64,000 nt of DNA from Plantago major (taxonomy: Eukaryota; Streptophyta; Magnoliopsida; Lamiales; Plantaginaceae): NCBI GenBank assembly GCA_026545765.1, contig CM048840.1, positions 15,008,765-15,072,764 of the forward strand. The letters are read 5' to 3'. Below the pieces are notes generated by a model. The model was not told the origin of the DNA and ran no database searches. It worked only from the letters and a program-made list of their open reading frames with translations. This document shows positions 11,070 to 22,721 of this stretch, piece by piece (the stretch's first letter is position 1; the number at the start of each line of letters is the position of its first letter). A program made the translations under genes and the position numbers.

Positions 11070-13700
11070 GTACTAAAATAAATAAAACGGGCATGGCAGG
11101 GCAGGCATCCAGTAGGTTTGGACCAAATCTGATCGATCCAATTATATTATCATCGGTGGTTTCTGGAGGGTTCTATCTATTTATTTATATTCCATACATA
11201 AAACCCGAGGCATCTTCTCTCGTCCGGCGGTCCTCTTCGATTTTTCCGGTTGGATAGCTTTTGGCTTTAATCAGACCTTAGGTAGCTAGCTTAGCTTGTT
11301 TATAGTATTGTTTAGTTTATTATTATTGGAGTAGTATAGTATATATCCATCATCGGTTCACTTAGATTTGTAAGAATGAATGAATTTCAATGAGAATGTG
11401 TGTTATGGGATATATCTACCGACTTCCAAATCCTTTTCTCCTCATAAAATTGAGCTACTGTGACAATTTTGTTAGAGGCAAATACTGAGCCACTGCTACC
11501 GTGCTACTACTCCTTGGGTGCACGGTCCTGGATTAGATTTTGCGTAATTCCCAAAGACACCATTATTTCTACTCTAGAAATTAGTAAGTACTGCAAATTT
11601 GGAGTTCCTAAACACTTGACTAATTTCCATACATGTCAAAAATATGTATGTATATATTGGTTCCAACTTCAAGAGCGTATCTGGTGAAATTTGGCAAAGC
11701 ATGGTTTTATCACGACAAACCAATTTGCATCTAGTTTTACAATATAGTAACACAACAAGAAAAATTTAAAAATTCAATATATATATATATATATAGTTGG
11801 ATGTCTATGAGTGAGTTGGACTTGCAAAACATCTAGTAGTATTATTTTTCATGAATTACAATATGAACTAAACCTAGTTATGCATCAGTTACATCAACTA
11901 AACGCCTATAAAAAGTACATTAACGAGCATGCTCACATCCAAGGATCATCTCCCATTAATTAAGATCATGTCCCTTTCATCATCTGTAAACGACTTCCCA
12001 TTTGCTATCCAAGCTGCAGTTCGCGTTTTATTTCCAACTTGTCTTCAGTTCAGCTACGCCCATAAGCACATCATATCCATTAAACATGGTCAAATCCATT
12101 CCACCATCTATATCAACCCCTAGCATCTGTACCTTTAAAAATTTTATACCAAACACATAGTAACTACTAATTTAAGTCCATTTCAAATCATCTGTAGATG
12201 TGCATCGGGCAGTAGACTAATATCAACAACAAATATTAAACTTCGTATATGACGGATACCTTTGTACGACTTCTAGAGGACTCAACATGTCTGCACCTCT
12301 GTTGTTGGTACATGCAATTGATCTTGCTTCAGGTCACCAAATCCTTTGTAGAAGCAGAATACTATTAAGAATCACTGAATAATAGGCCGCTGGCAAAATA
12401 TGCTTGACTTGCGTCATTGGTTACACACACTTCTGAGTGCACCGATGAGAGGTGGTAAGTAGAAAGAGGAATAAAAGGCGTAAAGAAGAGTTAGAAAAGT
12501 TGCTCAGTTGAGGAAGTACATCTTAAAGAAAGATTATAATGAAGATATATATTGATGTATAAAGAAATATATGATTAACCAAGTACGCAATCAAGTTCCC
12601 CGTCCCTGTAAAATATTGATGTAAACATACTTGGTGAAGGGTGGGCAACTACAAAATGATGTCTCACTGTAAGACCGGATTCGCACTGCTAAGAACAGGA
12701 AAGCGCAACAGATGCTAGACAATATTTAAGATCTTTCAGCTATCTCAAAAAATATTGCAGTAGCTAAGTTTGAAACGAAATTTACTTGAATATTTGCTTT
12801 GCCTGACTATATCTTTTACCTGTGAAGTTATGTATTTTAGTAAGAGATTACAGAATGCAAATTGAACCTTCAAATCCAGTTATGGCAGTTTATGATAGCA
12901 TGACATTCATAAGATTTATTCTCATCTCCACCACAGACATATCATTCATATAATTGAGGGCTGTTCAAGGTTATGACACTCCACTATAGAGAAATCGTAG
13001 TGTTGCATTTCGGATAATTGGAAAAAACCAAAATTAAAAGAAAAAATGGTAAGAATATCATACTTACAATGAATATTGGGGTGGATATATGGCGCCTAGC
13101 AAAGGAATTGAAACAACAAATAAAAAGCATATGGATGAAACCTGGATAGAGAATTTTAATTTACAAGCAACAAACACATTTATTTTTGCACCTGAGATAC
13201 TCAAGTTGAGTTAAATGAGTTATACTGTCAAGTTAAACCGGATGGCCACCAAGATGTAACATTGTTTTATCAGAGCAAAATTGAAACAAAAAATCCATTA
13301 AAGATATAAATTGAATGCACACAATCACGCGACATTTCAGAAAATGACACCAATCACTCCACAAGTATAAAGTGATTAAATTCAAAGTTCAGTATGAAAA
13401 ATACATCCCACGCCTTTTACAGACACGCATAGAACATCAATTCCAATTGGTCTTCGCTTGATTAGATTACCTATCATGCTCTAAAAACTACATTTGAGTG
13501 CAATAAAACATTACTTAAAGGTGAATGGACCAACCAAAACTAAGATATGGTAAACATAGACAAGATGAATTTCATTAAATCAAACACTGTTACTGGAAGC
13601 AAGATTGTTGTGACAAGTTTTTTTGGATAGGAATTGAAACATATCAACCTTAACAGAGAATTCGCCTTCACTTGAGCATTTAATCAAACACTCGATACAC
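11070..13700. other. Gene-free region
   Basis: No open frame with a recognisable domain. A short (TA)n tract lies near 11776-11795. A CT-rich leader-like stretch around 11215-11280 could be part of a non-coding transcript, but nothing supports that beyond composition. Confidence 0.35.
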
Positions 13701-13705
13701 GTAAT

Positions 13706-13851
13706 TGTTAGAAGTATAATAGGATTATGATTCCTTAATGTTGGTAATTAGAAGTATAATTGGAATAGAATTCCTTATTGATATCTAGCTATACATACTT
13801 GTATATATATGCGATTGATGAATGAGAAAGACAGGGAAAATAATTCTTTCA
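13706..13851 (+). repeat. 5' LTR of the Copia element
   Basis: 146 bp, starts TGTTAGAAGTATAATAGG and ends TTCTTTCA. It differs from the 3' LTR at only a few positions (for example ATAGAATTCC versus ATAGGATTCC and an indel in GAGAAAGACAG), which suggests a fairly recent insertion. Confidence 0.95.
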
Positions 13852-13864
13852 TGGTATCAGAGCC
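13852..13864 (+). promoter_or_regulatory. Primer-binding site (initiator tRNA-Met)
   Basis: TGGTATCAGAGCC immediately follows the 5' LTR. It matches the 3' end of plant initiator methionine tRNA, the usual primer of Copia reverse transcription. Confidence 0.95.
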
Positions 13865-15138
13865 ATGTAAGTCTCCAACGAGCATTGGTCCTGCCTCTCC
13901 TCTTTTCTTTCTTCCGCCCTAAAATTTCTCTTTTCTTCCCTTTCTCCTTATCTCTCCAGCGCCTCTACGCGTACTCCCCTTCCTCCTCCAGCCGCTGCCC
14001 CCCACGAGGACCCTAGCGCCGCCACCTCTTCTCCGGCCTCCTACTTCGTTCACCTCCCAAGCCGCATCAACGGCTTCCACCGTTCCGGCTGCCTCTCTCA
14101 AGCGATCTTGCGCATCTCTTCTCCTCCACGCGGCTGGGCCACTCTCTTCTCCGGTGGTCAATTCCTCCGGCCAGGTCTTCCTCCTTTGATTACGCAACGG
14201 ATTTCTCTTCTTCTAATGCGGTTGAACCTCTTTCTTCTCCCGCAGCTCTACTGTTGCGTTTTCTCCACGCATTGTCGCCTTCCTCGAGCAATTTGCTTTT
14301 TCTTCTTCTTTCTTCGCAGAACAGCAGCTGACTTCGACAACACGTTTGGAAAGGTTCATATAATTGCAATCCGATCTCCACCGTCCACAATGTAGATTCG
14401 TGTGTTAGCTACCTGTGGTCAAATTCTCAGGACGATCCAACGGTTGATCTGGCGGAAAATGTCATTTTCCTACGACTGCGCTGTGCAGTTTACTACATAC
14501 GAAATTGTTTCCTTTCTTCTTTCTTGGCTACAGCAATGGCACCCATAGTTCTCTCTGTGCCGCCTCCATGATTCCGCCCAGCCTCTCTGGTCATCAACCT
14601 CTTCTGCTCAAGTTGTTGTTGAATCTTCGTCAGCCTCTGTGTGGTCTTATATCCTCTCTACCTATTCTGAGTGTCTCTCTATCTGTCTGCTCTGGGTGCT
14701 TAAGTTCTTTCTTCTTCCGTTGTCATCTCATCTTCTTTGTCCCATCTCATTCTTCTCCTCTCCTAACTTTCCCGTCTTGTGTGGTGCCTCTCCCAGATTA
14801 TGTCGCCATGACTTCTGGTACCTTGCCTGAGGTTACGACCTTCCACTACAAGAATTCTGCTGTAACGGGACGGAAAGGGGCGACGGAAAATCCGTCGCCC
14901 CTGTAGCGACGGATCGCCAAACGGGGCGACGGATAGACGGATAAAACTTATCCGTCGCTACAGAGCGACGGATAAGTTTATCCGTCGCTACAGAGAGTTG
15001 ACCCAGATCTAAAAAAAAAAAAAAAAAAAAATTTAGCGACGGATAGATCTATCCGTCGCTATAGCCGGAAAAAAAAAAAACGTTAGCGACGGATAGATCT
15101 AGATCTATCCGTCGCTAAAAGGCTAAAAAAAAAAAAAC

Positions 15139-15702
15139 CATATATCTCCTCCACCACCTCCTTTCCTCCACCACTTCTCCTCTCCTCCTCCTCCCACCAC
15201 CACCTTTCTCCTTCCACCACCACCTCCTCCACCACCACCACCTCTCTCCTCCCACCATCCACCACCTTTCCTCCACCACCTTTCTCCTCCACCACCACCA
15301 TCCACCACCATCCTCCACCACCACCACCTCCTCCTCCACCACCATCTCCACCACCACCACCTCTCTCCTCCCACCACCACCGCACCACCACCATCTCCAC
15401 CACCACCTCTCTCCTCCCACCACCACCATCTCCACCACCACCACCTCTCTCCTCCCACCACCACCGCACCACCACCATCTCCACCACCATCTCCACCACC
15501 ACCACCACCACCACCTCTCTCCTCCCACCACCACCGCACCACCACCATCTCCACCACCACCACCACCTCTCTCCTCCCACCACCACCGCACCACCACCCT
15601 GCCACCACCACCATCTCCTCCACCACCACCCTGCCACCACCACCACCTTTCCTCCTCCCACCACCACCGCACCACCTTTCTCCTCCCACCACCACCACAC
15701 CG
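15139..15702. repeat. CCACCA/CTCCTCC simple-sequence tract
   Basis: About 560 bases built from CCACCA triplets with interspersed CTCTCTCCTCCCACCACC units. All three minus-strand frames stay open (Trp/Val/Gly-rich) only because the sequence is repetitive; they are not genes. Confidence 0.95.
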
Positions 15703-15707
15703 TACGA

Positions 15708-15835
15708 ATACAACGAATATAAAAATTCGAATACAAATTAATCCGTATACGAATACAAATCAATATCTCGTATACGAATACAAATTGGATACGAATTAAT
15801 CCGTATACGAATATAAAAATTCGAATACGGATTTT
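15708..15835. repeat. CGTATACGAATAC-rich repeats
   Basis: Several copies of the 13-mer CGTATACGAATAC and of AAAATTCGAATAC occur in a row inside the CACTA element, between the CCACCA tract and the right subterminal repeats. Confidence 0.7.
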
Positions 15836-16306
15836 AATTTTTTTTGAAAAAATAGAAATGGGGCGACGGATAGATCTATCCGTCAAGCGTGCGACGGGTA
15901 GAATCTATCCGTCGCCCCATTATCCAATTAAAAAAAAATTGGTCAATCCGTCAGTCGTCAATCACGGCTCGAGGCGACGGATTTTCTATCCGTCGCCAGA
16001 GCTGGAGCGACAGATAGATGGCCTGTAGCAACGGATCTATCCGTCGCTACAGGCCAGATTTTTTGTAGTGTTCTTCCACCTGACTTTTGCAGACTCGAGC
16101 ACTTCAGTGGGGTTGGGTACCAAATTTGGATCCTCCTTGTCCATACCCGACTGCCCCTTGGTATCGCCCACCGTCCAGTCCATCTCACCAAGCTGGTCTT
16201 ATTGGATGTCACCCACAGCAAGCCTATATATTTTGCCTCGCTTGCTCTCATACAACATCAACGTAGCACATCATGGATGAAATCTGCCGAGTCTTAACTA
16301 TGAGTC

Positions 16307-16386
16307 GACGTTTCACCAAAGGACTTTCACAAGTATTGTTTGACGTTTTTCGGAACAGTCTCAACGTTCATCAACCTCCGCTTTAG
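16307..16386 (+). pseudogene. Copia RNase H C-terminal remnant
   Basis: One frame reads RRFTKGLSQVLFDVFRNSL and then a few residues to a TAG. The FTKGL(S/P)..LF pattern is the conserved end of Copia pol (A-D-x-F-T-K-G-L). It sits directly upstream of the polypurine tract as it would in a full element, while everything upstream in pol is gone or scrambled. Confidence 0.65.
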
Positions 16387-16392
16387 GGGGAG

Positions 16393-16539
16393 TGTTAGAA
16401 GTATAATAGGATTATGATTCCTTAATGTTGGTAATTAGAAGTATAATTGGAATAGGATTCCTTATTGATATCTAGCTATACATACTTGTATATATATGCG
16501 ATTGATGAATGAGAAGAGACAGAGAAAATAATTATTTCA
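16393..16539 (+). repeat. 3' LTR of the Copia element
   Basis: 147 bp, near-identical to the 5' LTR, ending ATTATTTCA and followed by the target duplication GTAAT. Confidence 0.95.
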
Positions 16540-16914
16540 GTAATTTTCTTATAATCTACACGTAATTGTACAGCATCGAAATTCTATATATCAAACGGAA
16601 GGTATAAGGCCACACGAAAAGATCTTCAAAGAGAAGTACAAACAGAGAGAAACCCGTGATTATATCAATATTCCTGGGTAGCTATGATGATGTTGAAGAG
16701 ATCAAAGCATTGCATGCTACTGAAGGGCAGAAATGAATGAATTAAAATTGTAAATTCCTTTTCCAACTTAGCTGTCACTAAATCTATTTGTTTAGAATGT
16801 ATACAAGTTATTGATAAAAAGATTGTTGTTGACTTGTTGTATTCCTTGTCAACTCAAATTATGCTAATGAGCTAACGAGGTCAACTTCACCAATTATGCT
16901 AATGAGCTAACGGA

Positions 16915-17060
16915 TGGCCACCAAGATGTTCAGGTTCTGTTGCAAAATCAAATTTGGCTCGTCTGGAATTTAAGCTTGTTCGTACGTCAGTTTCAGCAGC
17001 TCAAAGAATCACCAAAGTCCAGATACCAAAAAGGTAGTAGGATCTTGCTCCTTCTCATGC
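16915..17060 (+). pseudogene. NLR coiled-coil fragment (degenerate duplicate)
   Basis: Short stretches here repeat parts of the NLR relic 700 bases downstream: GTTCAGGTTCTGTTGCAAAATC matches the downstream QVLVQN coding segment, and ACCAAAGTCCAGATACCA with AAAAGGTAGTAGG resembles the segment near 17885-17915. No open frame survives. Probably an internal duplication of the same resistance-gene relic. Confidence 0.45.
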
Positions 17061-17620
17061 TTCTGCTACATTTCTGTTTTCCACTCCTCTCTACAGTTTG
17101 TATCAACTGGGGAAAAAATGCTGTATGTCTCCATATCTTTGGATTTCTACCAATTCATTTTTATATCAATCAATGTAAATTAAGCAGATTCAAGAAACAA
17201 AACCAGTGTTTTCACTTCTTGAGAAGCTGCTAGCTATACTTGTTCAGTGTGCCAAAATTGATGGATTGAATATATGCCTTACTTATATGTAAGCTGCAGG
17301 TTGTTATGGAATAAAAGCAACATGTATTAATTCTTGGCTTTATCAACTTCAAGAAATGAATCAGCATCTATCTTTTCTTCTTTTATGTTTTATCTCATCA
17401 TCATATAATCTCTTTCCTTCCATTGCGTTCTTGTTTGCTTTCCCACAAAAATATCCTCTCTCTCATTCTATTAATCTATCAATCACCAAATATGTGCATT
17501 CACAGTGATTCGGACTAGTTTTATTGTAAGTACATTTATTGTTACCTCCTTTTCTTATCTCTTTCAGAAAATTTGAATGATTGAACTTAATTTTTATCTG
17601 AACTAGTGTGAGGTCTAAGG

Positions 17621-18300
17621 ATGGACGAAGGTGTGGCTGGAGCTGCTGTTCAGGTTCTGGTGCAAAATCTGATTTCGTTGGCTTGTACGTGGTTTCGAAA
17701 AAGACTTTGCAAAGCTCAAAGATTCTCTGAGCCTGATCCAGGAGTTGCTACTCGATGCTGAGAAGAAGGAAATCAGCAACGGCCTTGTCAAAAACTGGTT
17801 AATGCAGCTTGAAGATGTGGCCTTCGAAGCTGATGCTGTTTGCGATGAATTCAACTACTGACTTCTCCACCAAAAGGTGAAGAACCGAAGTCCAGAAACC
17901 ATAAAGGTAGCGAGCTCATTCTCGTCTGGTTCTACTACTAGCTTGTTTTTCCGTAGAAAAATGGCTTATACGATCCGTGAAGTTAATAAGAAGTTGGAAG
18001 ATATTTATAATGCCCCTGCGGCGAAAGGGTACTTACTGCTCCGCCTGATAAAATATTCTCTGTTATCTCTGCAGTCGTTGGTATGGGTGGTCTTGGCAAG
18101 ACTAGTCTAACTCGAAAAATATTCAATGATGAAAAGATTAATAATCAGTTTGGGATAAAGTTGTGAGTTTCTGTGTCTTTTGATTTCGAGGGAGTCAGTT
18201 TATTCCAAAGGATTCTTATGAGTCATTGAGATCAACTTTTCAAACTGGTACTGAATGTTCTTGTCAGGAAAGAAGATCCTGCTGCACATCAAGTTGTTGC
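17621..18300 (+). pseudogene. Broken CC-NBS-LRR (NLR) resistance gene, N-terminal part
   Basis: Starts like a coiled-coil NLR (MDEGVAGAAVQVLVQNLIS), shifts frame near 17680 into LKDSLSLIQELLLDAEKKEI and NWLMQLEDVAFEADAV (an Rx-N type domain with an EDVAFEAD motif like the usual EDxxYdaeD), then meets a TGA at about 17861. A further frame gives FFRRKMAYTIREVNKKLEDI. Around 18075-18110 a third frame holds VGMGGLGKTSLTRKIFND, the P-loop of the NB-ARC domain. Frameshifts and stops leave no product. The remaining NB-ARC motifs and the LRR were not found downstream. Confidence 0.8.
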
Positions 18301-20785
18301 AAGCCATTATGTTTAAGGTATTGTAACATGTAAAACTTTACCGGAAGTGTGAATTTTAACATTCATTTTTCCAAAATCTTAATCTTGGGTGTCTGCATTT
18401 GCTAGAGGCATAAGCTAAGCTAACAAAATTACTGATATTTTATCCACTTTCCATGTTATTTGCTGTTTTTATCTCTTCTGCTGCTTACGGATAGACAAGA
18501 CAATACAATGTTCTCTACCGTAGAAATTTGGGATCTCATGGAGATTACTCTAGAAACTGTTTAATTTAGGTGTGCTCAGATTAATATATAGGGGAAAATG
18601 GTTTGATTCAATTTTTGCACACTTGTATCTTAACTTATTGTTGTTCTGCTTTCACTTCTCTGGTAAAGATATCATCAAGCGTAAACGAATGTTTATAGTA
18701 CATGCAGTCATCATACTTTTGTCTTTATGAGGATTGAACTTTTTCTGATTTATATATAGAGTTATGGTTGTAAGTCATGGTTATTAATGCTATTATATAC
18801 TTCCCCGTTCTAGCATTTCATTTGGTTCATTAGTCTGAAGGAAAGTTACGATCACACAACCTGATGATCATATTCTTGTGGAGCTATAATAGTAAGTGTT
18901 TATTATCTGGTTAAGGTATGCATTTAGGTATGAACCATGTATTGTTCTCCAACATTAAAAATATAACACTATTACTATATGTTTTCTTATTATCACCCAT
19001 ACATGTCGAATTTTTCTAAATTCTCTACCTGCTGCATGAACACGTGCAACATGACATTAGTTATCTTCTCATGGTCTTGCACATACGGCAATTTTAAGAT
19101 TATGGTTTGGATTGTCTTTGAAGGTTGGAGCAGGATTAGTGAAGGGGATTCTTTCTGTGAAAGTCAGTACTAAAGCTTCTGAAAACGAGCAATAGAAAAA
19201 ATGGAAACCTCAAGTTTCCGTTGATTGTTCACGTAAAGATCAGAAGAAACACACATGTAAGTTTCCTAGCTGTTTCTAATATTCGTTACCTATAACTATG
19301 CGGAGAGTAGAGATGAACTCTACATTTTGCATTTCCAGCTCCTTGGGAGGCTGAGTGCTACGGAATTTCTAGCTCTGGATGTTGTAAATAAGCTCTGAAT
19401 TAAAGAATAAGCCATGCAGGAAATCACCATGTCTGTATCTAACCATCCTGAGGAAAAACATGCAGCATATGAGTGAATCCGCTGAATCTAATTATCTCCA
19501 CGCTTTACATATCTCTGTTTGTCCGTATTTTTCACTTTGGCATCTATTTTCGTTACATATCTAGAAAGCTTACTGAAGCTCTTTGCGTATGCTACATTTT
19601 AATTTTAGGTCGAGGTTGAGTACTAAATGTGTCCGACTGTTTATTCTATGTAAGATTCGTTAGAGATATGAAAAAGGCTCTAATTCGGGTATTATATTCA
19701 CGGCTCTGTTATGTCACGGGTTCAAATTCGTGCAAATTAAAGGCCCCAAATGCCTTGAAAATTCAACTTAACATGGGATTTTGAAAACCCACAGATAGAT
19801 TGTGATATATGGTGTTCTGATATTGTGAAAAATAATAGAGCTGATAAATTGTGCCTTACTTGTTAAGACATACTAATTTTGAAATGAATGCATGAAGTTG
19901 GACAAATTAGAGGTCCAAATGTAATGAAAAGAATCTGAAAGAGATTTTACGTGACATGCATTTACCAGACAAATGTACGTACAGATCATAATGCATCTGA
20001 TATTCAATCTGCATGTCTTGAATGAGATATTCCTGAACTATTCCAGTTGCATTTTGCATATTAAAAAAATAAAATCTAGTCCCCCGGTTCCGAAATACTT
20101 CATGCCTTAGGTTGGCTCGTAGTTTTTTGTAAAAGATTAAAAGAAATGATAAAACATGTAAAGGTGTTAAAATAAGTATCAGTATCAAAATGTGTGTAAG
20201 TTTTGTGTATATTTCATTCTCTGTGGGATGGGAGTACTTTTTTCTCAATAATATAATATAAAAGTTTATAAGACGATTAAACATTGACAAATGTATAAAG
20301 TTCAACATGCGATTTGAATTAAACATATCAACTCTGAACACTTAATAGTTAAGAAACCAAACCAACCAATATGCTCTTGGTCATAGTTGAAAATTGAAAA
20401 GTTCACACTTAAGATTATGTCATCATCTCAATAGATTTACCTTTAATTCAATTGATTAATTGATCTCTTAATTGGGGCTTATCATGTCTGGTCCATTTTA
20501 AATATTTGGTGTTACTTTTCAAGATGATCACATGAATACAAGTATACAACTAACCTAATCCTAAACTAACCAATGGAATATTTCATGCGTTTTCTTTCCT
20601 CATCTTCAAGATAAGATGTAATTAGGCTAATTAATAAAAAACGAGATAGACAAATCAAAATGAAGCAAAACGATGAGGTCAATATTTTGTCTCTTCGCAA
20701 CTTTTTACTATTTGCAACTATTGCAATTAGCTTATGAAGATTAGGAATGGGTCCATTGTCGGTTTTTTTTTTTTTTTACATTAAG
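18301..20785. other. Gene-free region downstream of the NLR relic
   Basis: Scattered short frames (for example around 19125-19190, KGILSVKVSTKASEN) may be further decayed coding sequence but match nothing I know. No RNA gene recognised. Confidence 0.3.
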
Positions 20786-20786
20786 A

Positions 20787-20911
20787 CTATGTTCTTGAAA
20801 TCAATCGAATCGAATCTAAATTACAAGATAAAATATAACCAAGCGAATCGAATTGAACTAAATGAATCGAATTTGATGAATGAATCTGCAGATGAAGAGA
20901 ATAGAGCCTAA
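20787..20911. repeat. Dispersed pentamer-rich repeat, copy with clear ends
   Basis: Left edge GACTATGTTCTTGAA and reverse complement of the right edge TAGGCTCTATTCTCTT form a short inverted repeat; between them lie degenerate GATTC/AATCG pentamers. Related copies lie near 901-1020, 10040-10142, 22525-22665, 38730-38870, 44295-44385 and 56210-56285. Confidence 0.55.
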
Positions 20912-21650
20912 TTTAACAAACCATATTTTGACAAGTTCTATAATTTAAGTTTCTTGTTATAGTTTTACTTTTACCTTTGAACAAAAAATATTTTTCAATT
21001 AACGAGAATTGTATTATTTCTCGACTCTCTTGGCTATTTTTAATCGGATCCAACCTAAATAAATAGATTGCCAAATAAGAGTAGAATGGAGTACAAATGA
21101 GAATTGTACTTGGGTCATGTGTACTAATAATTGTCGCGCCCAACTTTACCAGACACGTTCATTATACACTCCTTGCATCATTCCATATTTTCCCTAAATA
21201 TTACACCATCATTCGGCCCAAATCCCACGCTTCCTTATTTCCTACTCACCCTTTTCTTTTTATAAAATATATAGTAAATGTATTAAAAATACCAACATTT
21301 TAAACAAAAAAGCAAATAATTACCTTAGAAGAGATTACTAGTTTAAGATTATCAACAATTAAGTTCAACATCAAATCTCTAACTTATAACAAAATTGATC
21401 TTTAGGTGATACATTGACCATATCAACTAACACATATTCTCTTTAGCGTATTTTGTCTCACTCACTCATATCATCATTTATATGCACAAAGAATCCTGAT
21501 TAAGTTCTTAACCAGTCACTTAATTCAAAATAGTATTCTAGCAATGAATTTCAGAATATCATTATCTGTTCTCATAAACTCTCTTAGTGTGTGACATTCA
21601 TCTTCGGTAACATTTGTATATATATGTCATTTTTATCTATGTTACAACAC

Positions 21651-21777
21651 GATATAGTATATAATGTGATATACCACATATGTACGAAGTGTTCTAATTG
21701 TTGCAATGTACGATATAGTATATAATGTATGTACCACATATATACAAAGTGTTCTAATTGTTGCAATGTACCACATG
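21651..21777. repeat. 60-bp tandem repeat, two units plus a partial third
   Basis: The unit starting ACGATATAGTATATAATGT and ending GTTCTAATTGTTGCAATGT occurs at 21651-21710 and 21711-21770 with few differences; a third begins ACCACATGG. Open frames through it are repeat artefacts. Confidence 0.8.
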
Positions 21778-22524
21778 GTCCACACAAAACATCTCTGAAT
21801 TGTACAACTTGATAAACTATATACCAAACCTTATGTTTCCGCAAAGTAATAAGCAAATAAACCAGTGTTGTTTTATTTTACATCATGTAGTTGTATCACA
21901 ATACTTTAATGTGTTGCACTACACTTGTACAAAATGTTGAAAATGTTGCACTATAAGTCTACAACATATAAAACATCATGACTAATTAATACGACATGCC
22001 GTGGCATATACTAAGCCAGCATCTTGTGTACTTAGACAATCTTCCCTAAAGCATGGCTCGAAGATTGGGACAAACCAACATACTTCCACCAATCGTGCCC
22101 TAGTTTCATCTCACCATTATTTAGATGAAGATGATGATTACCATGAGTCACGTAATTGTGTTAAACAAATTAACAACGTTAACTTCCAATGCTTGAATAT
22201 GATTAACTTTGTGTTTATAGAGGGTGATTCATCATTGTCTACCGACCAACTTTATCTGGTTATGTGCATACCTCATTTTGATTTTTCTTAAACAACACTA
22301 ATTCACACAAGTGGAGTAGTTGATAAATAATTTTCAGATGATTTAGGGCATTTGATAGCTAGTTAAATTTTAAGATTTCATAAATTATTTTTCTTCAATG
22401 AGATGTTTAATACGTTGATTAATTACTAATTTTGTTGAATATACAATATAAATTATTGATCAAAATTATTAGACAAAACTAATACACAGACTTTAAATAT
22501 GGGATTAATTAAGGATTTGTTCTG

Positions 22525-22665
22525 AACAGAACGAACTGAACTGAACTAAATTTATCTGTAATATAAAAAACAACTAAACAGAATTAAAACAGAACAGAAC
22601 ATAACTGAATAAATTTAAACTGAACTGAACTAAAAATAATGAATTTTCAGGAACATAGCCTAAAT
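22525..22665. repeat. Dispersed pentamer-rich repeat (AGTTC type)
   Basis: Left GGATTTGTTCTGAACAG, right reverse complement TAGGCTATGTTCCTGAA, and internal GAACTGAACTGAACTAAA and related pentamers. Same family as the copy at 20787. Confidence 0.55.
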
Positions 22666-22721
22666 ACTTTGTTGGTGAGTAGTAATTTGACTCACGGGAA
22701 ATTGTCTAATTTTGGGGAAAA

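Larger units (their letters stand above)
14844..16070. mobile_element. CACTA (En/Spm-type) element, non-autonomous, 1.2 kb
   Basis: Starts CACTACAAGAATT and ends TTTTTTGTAGTG, the CACTA terminal motif, with the 3-bp target duplication TTC on both sides (14841-14843, 16071-16073). Both ends are full of the subterminal motif GCGACGGAT and its complement ATCCGTCGC in many head-to-head copies, as expected for transposase-binding repeats. The middle is a long pyrimidine/CCACCA simple repeat followed by repeats of CGTATACGAATAC. No transposase is encoded. It sits inside the Copia element, so it is the younger of the two. Confidence 0.95.
13706..16539 (+). mobile_element. Non-autonomous Ty1/Copia LTR retrotransposon (carries a nested CACTA)
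   Basis: Two almost identical short LTRs (13706-13851 and 16393-16539) start TG and end CA and are flanked by the same 5 bases GTAAT (13701-13705 and 16540-16544). TGGTATCAGAGCC directly after the 5' LTR is the initiator-Met tRNA primer-binding site of Copia elements, and TTAGGGGGAG just before the 3' LTR is the polypurine tract. A C-terminal piece of Copia RNase H survives before the tract (FTKGLS and following residues). There is no intact gag or pol. Without the nested CACTA the body is about 1.3 kb, so it was mobilised in trans. Confidence 0.95.

Noticed and set aside
13919..14906. Open frames on both strands inside the Copia body
   Set aside because: CT-rich composition yields open frames; none shows gag, protease or integrase motifs.
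15083..15886. Three overlapping long minus-strand frames rich in Trp, Val and Gly
   Set aside because: They are translations of the CCACCA repeat tract inside the CACTA element; all frames are open because of the repeat, not selection.
13697..16570. 12-base match ACACGTAATTGT left of the 5' LTR and again at 16559-16570
   Set aside because: The real target duplication is GTAAT at both LTR edges; the second match lies 19 bases further out and part of the first is LTR sequence, so it is probably chance.
19679..19760. GGTTCAAATTC resembling a tRNA B box
   Set aside because: No A box at proper spacing, no cloverleaf and no A tail.
22001..22291. 96-codon ORF MAYTKPASCVL...
   Set aside because: No family resemblance, no promoter or exon signals, and similar lengths arise by chance in this region.
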